Program-made: the position numbers and the translations under genes
Shown here: positions 38,022 to 44,404 of the stretch, piece after piece
How positions within the stretch are numbered: position 1 is the stretch's first letter
Layout of the letters: every line of letters begins with the position of its first letter
Assembly (NCBI RefSeq): GCF_003946885.1
Contig: NZ_RWKQ01000007.1
Coordinates: 1-63,688, forward strand
DNA length: 63,688 bases
Origin: Specibacter cremeus
GTDB taxonomy: Bacteria > Actinomycetota > Actinomycetes > Actinomycetales > Micrococcaceae
Direction: 5' to 3'
Notes under the pieces: model-generated
Database searches by the model: none
What the model was told of the DNA's origin: nothing
What the model saw: only the letters and a program-made list of their open reading frames with translations

Positions 38022-39368
38022 CTACCGGACCAGGTGGCGTGCCGAGTTCGGGTCGATCCGGCGCTGCCGGGCCGGGCGCCGGCGGGCGGCCGTCCACCGG
38101 CGCCCGGCCTTGACGACCGCGGCCAGCAGGCGCTGGAGGATCACCACGAGCCCGAGCAGCGGCAGCACCAGCATGACGACCGACAGCGCGGAATACAGCG
38201 CATCGAGGGGGTGGCCCTGGGCGAAGGCCGGGCCAATCCCCTGGGCGTGCATGGCCACGGCCGCCGCCGTCTGCTGGACGACCAGCGGCAGGCTCCACAG
38301 CAGCCAGCCGAGCATCAGGATCAGTGCGGGAATGACAATGAGGACCCAGGCCGTGACGATCCTGCGGGCCGCCGGACGCAGTTCGGCGACGCGCGGATCG
38401 GGGGCCCGTCCGGGCACCAGACTGCGCAGGACCGGGCCGACGCGCGCGAACAGGTCGGGCACGCCGGCCAGGTCCGCCAACACGAAATAGCCGTCCAGGC
38501 GGATCGTCGGGGGAAGCTGTTGGAGCATCTGGAACTGCATGGCCAGCACCAGCAGCAGCAGGATCCCCTGCCCCGTGAGCAGGTACCCGATCCCGGCGAC
38601 CAGCACGCACCAGACGTTGAAGTAGAGGCCGCCGAGATCCGTGCGGAGCCGGCCGGCCCTCGGGAGCCGGTAGGAGTCCGTCACGTTCGTGAAGAACGCG
38701 GGAAAGACCAGGTACAGGCCGAACCCGATGACCCCGGGCTTGGCGCCGCCATAGTGGCAGGCCGTGGCGTGCCCCAGCTCGTGGATCAGTGCGCCGGCCA
38801 CGAGCAGGACGAACAGCTCCAGCAGCAGGACGGGGGTGACCAGGATTTGTTGCAGCGCGCCCAGGAAATTGGCGGTGGCGAAGATTGCGATGTCCAGCGC
38901 CACGAGCCCGGCCAGGGCCACGATGACCACGGGGGTGAAGTACAGCGGCGACAACCAGCGGGCCAACCGCTGCACCAGCGGGGCCGGCACGAGCGTGCCG
39001 CGCAGCCGCAGGGCCAGCAGCGGATCGGCGGTCGGGGGCTTTTCCATCGACGGCTGATCCAGCGACCGGTCCTCAAGGAGCCCGTTGGGTGCCAGCTTCG
39101 TCTCGATGAGCTGTTCCAGGCCCGCCACGTCAAGCTCGCGGCCATAGGCGTCACTGACCAGCCGGGCCACGTCGGCGGGCGCGCGGTCCGCCGCCACCGT
39201 GGACAGGACCAGGTTGAGCAGGGTCGACAACTGGATGACTTGGCCGTCCGGGCGTTGGACCAGGTAGGTCTGCTGGACGAGTCCCGAACCGGACACCGGT
39301 CCGAGGAGCTGGACGCCCGGGGCAAGGGACCATTGCGGTGTGCGGATGTCGCTGGACTCTGTGGTCAT
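38022..39368 (-). CDS. Membrane M50-type metalloprotease with PqqD/RRE-like N-terminal domain
   Basis: 448 residues. Residues 10-100 fit the PqqD-like fold of RiPP recognition elements: QQTYLVQRPDGQVIQLS, then a helical VARLVSDAYG part and LEQLIETKLAPNGLL. Membrane helices follow, with zinc motif ALIHELGHATACHYGG (His196, Glu197, His200). The distal zinc ligand is in RLDGYFVLADLAG (Asp290). This is the architecture of YydH-like or peptide-zinc-metalloprotease proteins in peptide clusters. It would bind a leader peptide and cleave the peptide at or in the membrane. It lies 60 bases behind peptide gene 1 on the same strand, after a hairpin. The RRE assignment is by pattern and needs a profile search. 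Confidence 0.8.
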   Translation of the reverse strand: MTTESSDIRTPQWSLAPGVQLLGPVSGSGLVQQTYLVQRPDGQVIQLSTLLNLVLSTVAADRAPADVARLVSDAYGRELDVAGLEQLIETKLAPNGLLEDRSLDQPSMEKPPTADPLLALRLRGTLVPAPLVQRLARWLSPLYFTPVVIVALAGLVALDIAIFATANFLGALQQILVTPVLLLELFVLLVAGALIHELGHATACHYGGAKPGVIGFGLYLVFPAFFTNVTDSYRLPRAGRLRTDLGGLYFNVWCVLVAGIGYLLTGQGILLLLVLAMQFQMLQQLPPTIRLDGYFVLADLAGVPDLFARVGPVLRSLVPGRAPDPRVAELRPAARRIVTAWVLIVIPALILMLGWLLWSLPLVVQQTAAAVAMHAQGIGPAFAQGHPLDALYSALSVVMLVLPLLGLVVILQRLLAAVVKAGRRWTAARRRPARQRRIDPNSARHLVR

Positions 39369-39386
39369 GGCCCCTCGATCGTGTGT

Positions 39387-39419
39387 GGGCCCGGCGCCTG
39401 GAAGCCAGACGCCGGGCCC
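39387..39419 (-). terminator. Hairpin between peptide gene 1 and the M50 gene
   Basis: GGGCCCGGCG (39387-39396) pairs with CGCCGGGCCC (39410-39419), loop 13, no T-run. It may reduce read-through so that peptide is made in excess over protease, or stabilise the short mRNA. Confidence 0.6.
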
Positions 39420-39428
39420 GGGTGGTCG

Positions 39429-39632
39429 TCAGCTGTTGCTCTGAACGACGTTGACTGATTGCAATGCTGCGCTGTTCGCCGAGGACAGGATCGTGCCGGC
39501 ATTGACCGCGAGCGACGAGTTCGACGCCCAGACGGCGGCCCAGTTGTGCCCGAAGTTGAAGAACAGGGTCTCCTTCGTGGGAAGCAGTTCCACGCTCTCG
39601 CCTTCGAGTTCGGTGATGGTCATCATTTCCAT
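39429..39632 (-). CDS. Small secreted-peptide precursor 1
   Basis: 67 residues from ATG 39632, which follows AAGGAGGTG. It starts MEMMTITELEGESVELLPTK, then the motif LLPTKETLFFNF and an Asn/Ala/Ser-rich, aliphatic C-terminal half (SSLAVNAGTILSSANSAALQ, then SVNVVQ). It is almost identical to precursor 2 (6 substitutions in 67). Leader-plus-core layout, neighbouring RRE-protease and a strong RBS suggest a RiPP-type or proteolytically released peptide. Cys is absent, so lanthionine chemistry is excluded. I know of no characterised product with this core. Confidence 0.8.
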   Translation of the reverse strand: MEMMTITELEGESVELLPTKETLFFNFGHNWAAVWASNSSLAVNAGTILSSANSAALQSVNVVQSNS

Positions 39633-39701
39633 ATCATTCACCTCCTTCGAAATCCTGGGGAGTTCCGTGAACGGATCTCCACTTGGGGGTCTTTCAGGAA
39701 C

Positions 39702-39746
39702 AGTCAATCCGAGCCCCCGTTGCTGCCGCGTTACAGCCGCGTTGCC
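39702..39746 (-). promoter_or_regulatory. Three 11-bp direct repeats and TTGACT before peptide gene 1 (SARP-type operator)
   Basis: On the minus strand: GGCAACGCGGC, TGTAACGCGGC, AGCAACGGGGG in tandem (39746-39714), six bases, then TTGACT (39707-39702). The 11-bp period puts the repeats on one helix face, as SARP regulators require. An additional GGCAAC lies 10 bases upstream. The same arrangement precedes peptide gene 2 at the same distance from its start. Confidence 0.75.
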
Positions 39747-39773
39747 GTGGGTTGCCGATCCGTCCCGGGACGC

Positions 39774-39828
39774 AAAACGGCCCCTGCGGGGGAGGGAACA
39801 CCACTGGTTCGCCTGCCCGCAGGGGCCG
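39774..39828 (-). terminator. Rho-independent terminator after the secreted CxxC protein gene
   Basis: CGGCCCCTGCGGG (39778-39790) and CCCGCAGGGGCCG (39816-39828) form a perfect 13-bp stem, followed on the minus strand by TTTTGCG. It separates the secreted protein transcript from the operator of peptide gene 1. Confidence 0.75.
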
Positions 39829-39851
39829 GGTCGGTCCGTCTCAGCGGGCGC

Positions 39852-40616
39852 TCACTGGCCCACCTGCACGTCGACGTTCCGCTGTACGGCGGCCCCGCCC
39901 ACGGCGGAGACGATGATCTTCGAAAGCCGTGCGGCCGTGTCGTCGACCAGCGCCTTGGCCTCGGGCGCGGCCATCCGGCGCTGCGAGTTCTTGGCCGGCT
40001 GCTGCAGGCGGTCGGCGAGTTCGGCCTGGATTTCGCTGATGAGGGCCTTGGCCTGGCTGGACAGCTCCCGGTACGACCCCCCGGCGATGACGAATTGGAT
40101 GGCCGCCGCGGACGTGTTGCAGTCGACACAGCCGGAGTTCAGGGCCAGCGCGCGATTGTTCACGGTCAACGGCTGGGCGCGGCGCGCCACCACGAGTTGG
40201 ACCGAAACGGCCGACGACGTGCAGCCGGTGCAGCTGGACCAGGCCGCCGCGGTGTTGTCACCGGTGGCCGCGGTGCCGGTGAAGTACACCACTTGGAAGG
40301 TTGTCGACGTCCCGCTGCAGCCATCGCAATTGCTTGTGGCCACCGACGACGCCACCGCCTTCGCCGCCGACGAGGACGTCCGTGCGGTCGCGACGGCGTT
40401 GTCGCCGACCGTCGGATTGGCCGTGGACGGGATGGCCGAGGAGGCCGCGTCCAGGCTGGAGATGTACCGCGGGGCGTAGTGGCCCCAGCGGATCTGCCCT
40501 GAGGCCTGGGACACGGGGGTCTGGGACACGGCGGGCGTGGAGCCGGTGCCCGTCACAAGGGTGGCCGCGACGAGCACGGGCACAAAGAACAAACTGGCAA
40601 GAAACCTGCGGTGCAT
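39852..40616 (-). CDS. Secreted protein with three C-x2-C-x7-Q repeats
   Basis: 254 residues. A signal peptide (FLASLFFVPVLVAATLVTG, cleavage near 25-30) leads to three repeats. They are CDGC with Gln108 (Cys97/100), CTGC with Gln140 (Cys129/132) and CVDC with Gln174 (Cys163/166), each followed by an aliphatic beta-like strand. A helical C-terminal part (183-254) closes the protein. Repeat 3 (NRALALNSGCVDCNTSAAAI, Gln174) aligns without gaps to the core of the small peptides, with 9 of 23 positions identical to precursor 1. It may be a scaffold, nucleator, decoy or carrier for the peptides. The CxxC pairs could form disulfides outside the cell. RBS GAGG precedes the ATG. Confidence 0.75.
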   Translation of the reverse strand: MHRRFLASLFFVPVLVAATLVTGTGSTPAVSQTPVSQASGQIRWGHYAPRYISSLDAASSAIPSTANPTVGDNAVATARTSSSAAKAVASSVATSNCDGCSGTSTTFQVVYFTGTAATGDNTAAAWSSCTGCTSSAVSVQLVVARRAQPLTVNNRALALNSGCVDCNTSAAAIQFVIAGGSYRELSSQAKALISEIQAELADRLQQPAKNSQRRMAAPEAKALVDDTAARLSKIIVSAVGGAAVQRNVDVQVGQ

Positions 40617-40687
40617 TGCTAACCTCGTTTCTACTTCGATTACTTGGTGTGGATCAAAGCGGAGGAGACCGAGCGGAGACTAGCAAA

Positions 40688-41437
40688 CTATCGGAGGACC
40701 TGCCTCGGGGCGGAGCGGATGACGGGTGGAAGGTGCTCCAGGAGCAGCTCCCGGAATTTCGAGGACGGCTCGGCGCCCAGTTCCTGGTCCAGGTAGCTGC
40801 GGAAGTTCTCGTATTCGTGGACCGCGGAGGCGTAGTTGTCGTCGGCGAGGTAGGCCCGGAGCATGATCAGCCGGGCGCTTTCGCGGAAGGGTTCGATGGA
40901 GGCGGCAACCTTGGCGGCGTCCAGCGCCAGCCCGGTCTGTCCCGTCGCCAGGTAGCGCCTGGCGAGTGCCTCGAGGGCGAACAATCGTTGGAGCTGCAGC
41001 CGTTCCTGTTCGAAGAGGACCCAGTCCTCATACCAGCCCGGCAACAGGTCGGCGGACCGGAGAACGTCGATGGCCGCGCCGCCCGGCGGCACCGCACCCC
41101 CGTCGTCCCCAATGTCGGAGATCAGCCCCCGGACACGATCGAGATCCACGGTCACATGCTCGCCGAGCGTCAACGGGTCCATGTCGCCGGACAGCAGGGA
41201 CGGAAGTTCGTGGGAGATCCGGAACACGCTTGAGCGAAGGCTGCCGGCGGCCTGGCTTTCCGAACTGCCGGGCCAGAGCAGGTCCGCGAGGTAATGACGG
41301 GACCGGGCACCGCGCAGGGCCAAGACGCTGATGACGCGTTGTTGGCGTGGCCCGACGTCGATGGTTTCACCATGGTGTCTGAGCCTCCAGCAGCCCAGCA
41401 GGTTCAAATCCCACCCTGAATTGGAGGTCGTTCGCAC
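40688..41437 (-). CDS. SARP-family transcriptional activator (OmpR-type DNA binding + BTAD)
   Basis: About 249 residues from GTG 41437, preceded by GGGGGAGGGGCAA; a GTG at 41464 would add nine residues. The N-terminal winged helix contains LNLLGCWRLRHHGETIDVGP and RQQRVISVLALRGARSRHYL. The BTAD domain follows with EQERLQLQRLFALEALARRY and ESARLIMLRAYLADDNYASA, then HEYENFRSYLDQELGAEPS. SARPs activate antibiotic and peptide clusters by binding 11-bp-spaced direct repeats and recruiting RNA polymerase. Exactly such repeats lie before peptide genes 1 and 2. It is 71 bases upstream of the secreted protein gene, probably co-transcribed. Confidence 0.88.
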   Translation of the reverse strand: MRTTSNSGWDLNLLGCWRLRHHGETIDVGPRQQRVISVLALRGARSRHYLADLLWPGSSESQAAGSLRSSVFRISHELPSLLSGDMDPLTLGEHVTVDLDRVRGLISDIGDDGGAVPPGGAAIDVLRSADLLPGWYEDWVLFEQERLQLQRLFALEALARRYLATGQTGLALDAAKVAASIEPFRESARLIMLRAYLADDNYASAVHEYENFRSYLDQELGAEPSSKFRELLLEHLPPVIRSAPRQVLR

Positions 41438-41569
41438 TTGCCCCTCCCCCGGCGCCCCGGCCACAAGATAATTCGGACCTGTGAGACCGCCCCAAGCCCC
41501 TTGTTAACTTCTAAGTAAGGCCTCAATGCCCTGCCCTGTCAAGAGTCGTCGGGCACAATGACGGTGCTG

Positions 41570-41857
41570 TTACACATTGTCCGGCGTCGGCACCGGCGGC
41601 TCCGCGCTTGAGAACCGTGAAAGCCAGCTCCGAACCGCCTGCAGGACCTCCTCGGGGTTCGTGACGACGGATACGGCCGGCTCGGATTCTTCCGGCCCGC
41701 CAAACGTCAGCCGCGCGCGGAATCCGGGCTCCTGGTCGGGTTCCGACCACACGCGGATGACCATGGCACCCACGTCGGCGTAGCCACCACCCAGGTCATC
41801 CATATCAACCATTTCCACGCTTTCCCAAATATCCGACTTCGAACGGGCAATCTTCAA
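41570..41857 (-). CDS. Small acidic protein of unknown function in the peptide locus
   Basis: Up to 95 residues. Sequence features: DMDDLGGGYADVGAMVIRVW, an Asp/Glu-rich middle and VTNPEEVLQAVRSWLSRF near the C-terminus, which looks like an alpha/beta fold. The start is unclear. TTG 41857 directly abuts a GGAGG, whereas GTG or ATG codons 13-15 residues later have better spacing from GGGAAAGC. It is encoded upstream of the SARP gene on the same strand. I do not recognise it. Confidence 0.55.
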   Translation of the reverse strand: MKIARSKSDIWESVEMVDMDDLGGGYADVGAMVIRVWSEPDQEPGFRARLTFGGPEESEPAVSVVTNPEEVLQAVRSWLSRFSSAEPPVPTPDNV

Positions 41858-41970
41858 CCTCCGGGCAACCCTACCAGCCGGTAACGATATGAGTCTAAGT
41901 CATTGCAATAGCCTCCATTATGTCCTATTCGATGAATTTATGTGAGACCAATCCACGGTCCGGAGGGCCC

Positions 41971-42015
41971 TGCAACGCCGCTGTAACGCGGCTGCAACGG
42001 CGGCCGGGATTGACT
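41971..42015 (+). promoter_or_regulatory. Three tandem 11-bp repeats and TTGACT before peptide gene 2 (SARP-type operator)
   Basis: TGCAACGCCGC (41971-41981), TGTAACGCGGC (41982-41992) and TGCAACGGCGG (41993-42003) are perfectly in 11-bp register, followed after six bases by TTGACT (42010-42015). The ATG is 84 bases from the last repeat, against 82 for peptide gene 1. No clear -10 is visible, in keeping with activator-dependent promoters. Confidence 0.8.
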
Positions 42016-42086
42016 GTTCGAGGAAGACCCAAACAAGGAGATCCGATCGCGGAGCTCCACCAGGAAATCCCAAGGAGGTGAATGAA

Positions 42087-42290
42087 ATGGAAATGATGAC
42101 CATCACCGAACTCGAAGGTGAGAGCGTGGAACTGCTTCCCACGAAGGAGACCCTGTTCTTCAACTTCGGGCACAACTGGGCCGCCGTCTACGCGTCGAAC
42201 TCGTCGCTCGCGGTCAACGCCGCCACGATCCTGTCGCAGGCGAACAGCGCAGCGCTGCAGGAGGTCAATGTCGTCCAAGCCAACCACTAG
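42087..42290 (+). CDS. Small secreted-peptide precursor 2
   Basis: 67 residues; ATG 42087 follows AAGGAGGTGAATGA. It differs from precursor 1 at only six places (Tyr for Trp, Ala for Gly, and four near the C-terminus). It has the same ELLPTKETLFFNF motif and NSSLAVNAATILSQANSAAL core. About 115 bases upstream are also duplicated, in inverted orientation relative to precursor 1. First gene of a two-peptide transcript diverging from the SARP side of the locus. Confidence 0.82.
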   Translation: MEMMTITELEGESVELLPTKETLFFNFGHNWAAVYASNSSLAVNAATILSQANSAALQEVNVVQANH

Positions 42291-42301
42291 GCATTCGCCC
42301 C

Positions 42302-42330
42302 GTCCGGCGCCCGCCTTCCGGGCGCCGGAC
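42302..42330 (+). terminator. Perfect 12-bp hairpin between peptide genes 2 and 3
   Basis: GTCCGGCGCCCG and CGGGCGCCGGAC with a 5-base loop, no T-run. Likely an attenuator or processing/stability element controlling the ratio of peptides 2 and 3. Confidence 0.65.
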
Positions 42331-42349
42331 TCACAGAAAGGTGAGGAGC

Positions 42350-42565
42350 ATGACTTCATCATCGCTCCTGCGCTCCGACGAACTCGATGCCGAGTTCGCG
42401 CAGCTCCTGCCCAGGCGCGAAACATTGTTCCTGGACTTCAACATCAATGTGGCCCCCGTGATTGGTGTCAACCTGGCGCTGGCCATCAACGCCGCGACCA
42501 TTAACTCCGTCGCCAACGCGGGTGCGTGGCAGAACCTTGCTTCGGTGGCAGTCATCCACCACTAG
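42350..42565 (+). CDS. Small secreted-peptide precursor 3 (divergent paralogue)
   Basis: 71 residues; ATG 42350 follows GAAAGGTGAGGAGC. It keeps the leader motif as QLLPRRETLFLDF and the core as NLALAINAATINSVANAGAW, then Gln61. Thr50, Ser53 and Gln61 hold the spacing of the C-x2-C-x7-Q repeats of the secreted protein, as Thr47, Ser50 and Gln58 do in precursors 1 and 2. About one third identical to the other peptides overall, so it may be the second member of a two-component product. Confidence 0.8.
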   Translation: MTSSSLLRSDELDAEFAQLLPRRETLFLDFNINVAPVIGVNLALAINAATINSVANAGAWQNLASVAVIHH

Positions 42566-42584
42566 CGCCCGGGGCCGGCCCGTC

Positions 42585-42619
42585 CGGCGGGCATGTCGTC
42601 GACGACGGCATGCCCGCCG
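42585..42619 (+). terminator. Terminator-like hairpin after peptide gene 3
   Basis: CGGCGGGCATG (42585-42595) pairs with CATGCCCGCCG (42609-42619). It ends the peptide transcript before the methyltransferase gene. Confidence 0.55.
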
Positions 42620-42659
42620 TTCGGCGTTCAGGCGGGATACACCCCGATACCCTTGATGC

Positions 42660-43895
42660 ATGGCCGCCGACGCAATCGCACCCCTCCTGACCACCGAAGG
42701 CTGGGAGCTGCTCGCTTCGCTGGGCCCCTACCGGCAATCCGATGCGCTCAAGCTCAATGAGGCGCTGCGCAGGGCCGGCCACCCGGCCGATCTGGTGGCC
42801 GCCGTGCTCACCCAGTCGCGATTGCGCGCCAAGGCGGAGGCCAAGTTCGGAGAATTCGCCGCCCGCATGCTGTTCACCCCCGCCGGGCTGGAGCAGGCGA
42901 CGCGCCTGAGCGTCGCCGCGCTGCACGCGCAACGATTCACGACGGCGGGGCTCGGCTCCGTCGCCGACCTCGGCTGCGGCATCGGCGCCGACTCGCTGGC
43001 CATGGCCGGCCTCGACCTGGATGTGCTGGCGGTCGACATGGACGAGACGACGGCCGCGTGCGCCACCGTCAACCTCATGCCGTTCCCGCACGCGCGGGTC
43101 CGATGCGCGCGGGCGGAGGACGTGGACCTGGCCGGCATCGACGGCGTCTGGCTGGACCCGGCCCGGCGCACCACGTCCACCTCCGGCACCACGCGCCTGT
43201 TCGACCCCGAGGCGTTCTCCCCGCCGTTGTCCTTCGCCGAGCGGTTGGCCGATCGGGGACTGGCCGTGGGGGTCAAGATGGGGCCGGGCATCCCGCACGA
43301 ATCCGTGCCCGCGACGGCGGAGGCGCAATGGGTCTCCGTCAACGGCGACGTCGTCGAGGCGGGACTGTACTTCAACGCCCTCAAGCGACCCGGGGTACGG
43401 CGCGCTGCACTGGTGTTGGGCCCGCACGGCCCAGCCGAGTTGACCAGCGCCGAGGCGTACGATCCCGGCGCCCAGGACCCGCCCGTCGGGCCCATCGCCG
43501 GGTACCTGTACGAGCCGGACGGGGCCGTGATCCGCGCCGGGCTCGTCGCCGACCTGGCGCGGAGCCTGGGCGGCCACCTCATCGACGGGCACATCGCCTA
43601 CATCTGTGCCGGGCAACCCGTGGACACGCCGTTCGCCCGCGCCTACCGGGTCCTCGACGTCCGGCCGTTCAACGTCAAGGCGCTCAAGAGCTGGGTCAAG
43701 GCGCAGCGGATAGGCGTCCTGGACATCAAGAAGCGCGGCATGGCCGTCACGCCCGAGGAGTTGCGCCGCCAACTGCTCACGGGGTCCGGCAAGGGCCCGA
43801 ACAAGGCGACGTTGGTGCTGACGCGTGTGGGCGACGAACGGGTGGCCGTCGTCGTCGAACCGCACGGTCCGATCGACGGACCGCGCACGCTATAG
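42660..43895 (+). CDS. Class I SAM methyltransferase with THUMP-like domain
   Basis: 411 residues. SAM motif I VADLGCGIGADSLAMAGLDL is followed by acidic LAVDMDETTA, then GVWLDPARRT. The C-terminal THUMP-like domain has VLDVRPFNVKALKSWVKAQR and IGVLDIKKRGMAVTPEELRR. The family is widespread in Micrococcales near groESL and most likely acts on RNA. It is therefore probably not a tailoring enzyme for the neighbouring peptides. Start ATG 42660 without a strong RBS. Confidence 0.85.
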   Translation: MAADAIAPLLTTEGWELLASLGPYRQSDALKLNEALRRAGHPADLVAAVLTQSRLRAKAEAKFGEFAARMLFTPAGLEQATRLSVAALHAQRFTTAGLGSVADLGCGIGADSLAMAGLDLDVLAVDMDETTAACATVNLMPFPHARVRCARAEDVDLAGIDGVWLDPARRTTSTSGTTRLFDPEAFSPPLSFAERLADRGLAVGVKMGPGIPHESVPATAEAQWVSVNGDVVEAGLYFNALKRPGVRRAALVLGPHGPAELTSAEAYDPGAQDPPVGPIAGYLYEPDGAVIRAGLVADLARSLGGHLIDGHIAYICAGQPVDTPFARAYRVLDVRPFNVKALKSWVKAQRIGVLDIKKRGMAVTPEELRRQLLTGSGKGPNKATLVLTRVGDERVAVVVEPHGPIDGPRTL

Positions 43896-43942
43896 CGTTC
43901 CCCAGGCACGGGCGACTTCCGGCGCGGCGCGCGTGGAACGGA

Positions 43943-44236
43943 TCAATCCTCGCCGGAGAGTATCCGCCGGTGGGCGCCCAGCAGCTCCACGCCCGGGCGG
44001 TACGCCACGTAGTGTTCGACGGCGTCGAGCACGTCCACAATGTGGGCGCGGTCGGCCGAGACCAGGCTCGCACCGATGCCGGCCCGGCGGTGCAACGCGA
44101 GGTGGTCGACCTCTGCCACCGCGACGTCGAAGCGGTGCCGGAGCTCGTTGAGCACCGGCCGGACCACCGAACGCTTCTCCTTCAAGCTGTGGACGTCGCC
44201 CAGGAGCAGGTCGAACTCTATCCAGCCAACCCACAT
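43943..44236 (-). CDS. DUF503 (YlxP-like) protein
   Basis: 97 residues starting MWVGWIEFDLLLGDVHSLKE and continuing KRSVVRPVLNELRHRFDVAV. The family has a ferredoxin-like fold, is near ribosome-assembly genes in many bacteria, and has no settled function. The 515-residue in-frame ORF upstream is antisense to the GCS2 gene and is not used. Confidence 0.9.
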   Translation of the reverse strand: MWVGWIEFDLLLGDVHSLKEKRSVVRPVLNELRHRFDVAVAEVDHLALHRRAGIGASLVSADRAHIVDVLDAVEHYVAYRPGVELLGAHRRILSGED

Positions 44237-44404
44237 GAGGTAACTGTTGCACACGCACGCGCCCACGGACAGGACCGCCGGCCCGGAGCCCCGCATTTCC
44301 CCGGTCCGCGCCGCCGGGGCATGCTTCTCGCGGGCCGTCCCTGAACTAGAATCTGAGGTGCACCACGGCCCGGTGGCTGCCCACAAAGTTGCAGGGGATC
44401 CGCA

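Noticed and set aside
39429-42565. Lantibiotic or thiopeptide precursors
   Set aside because: The peptides contain no Cys, and no LanB/M, YcaO or radical-SAM gene is in the window.
42660-43895. SAM methyltransferase as a tailoring enzyme of the peptide locus
   Set aside because: The THUMP-like C-terminus and its usual place near groESL point to a housekeeping RNA enzyme; a hairpin separates it from the peptide genes.
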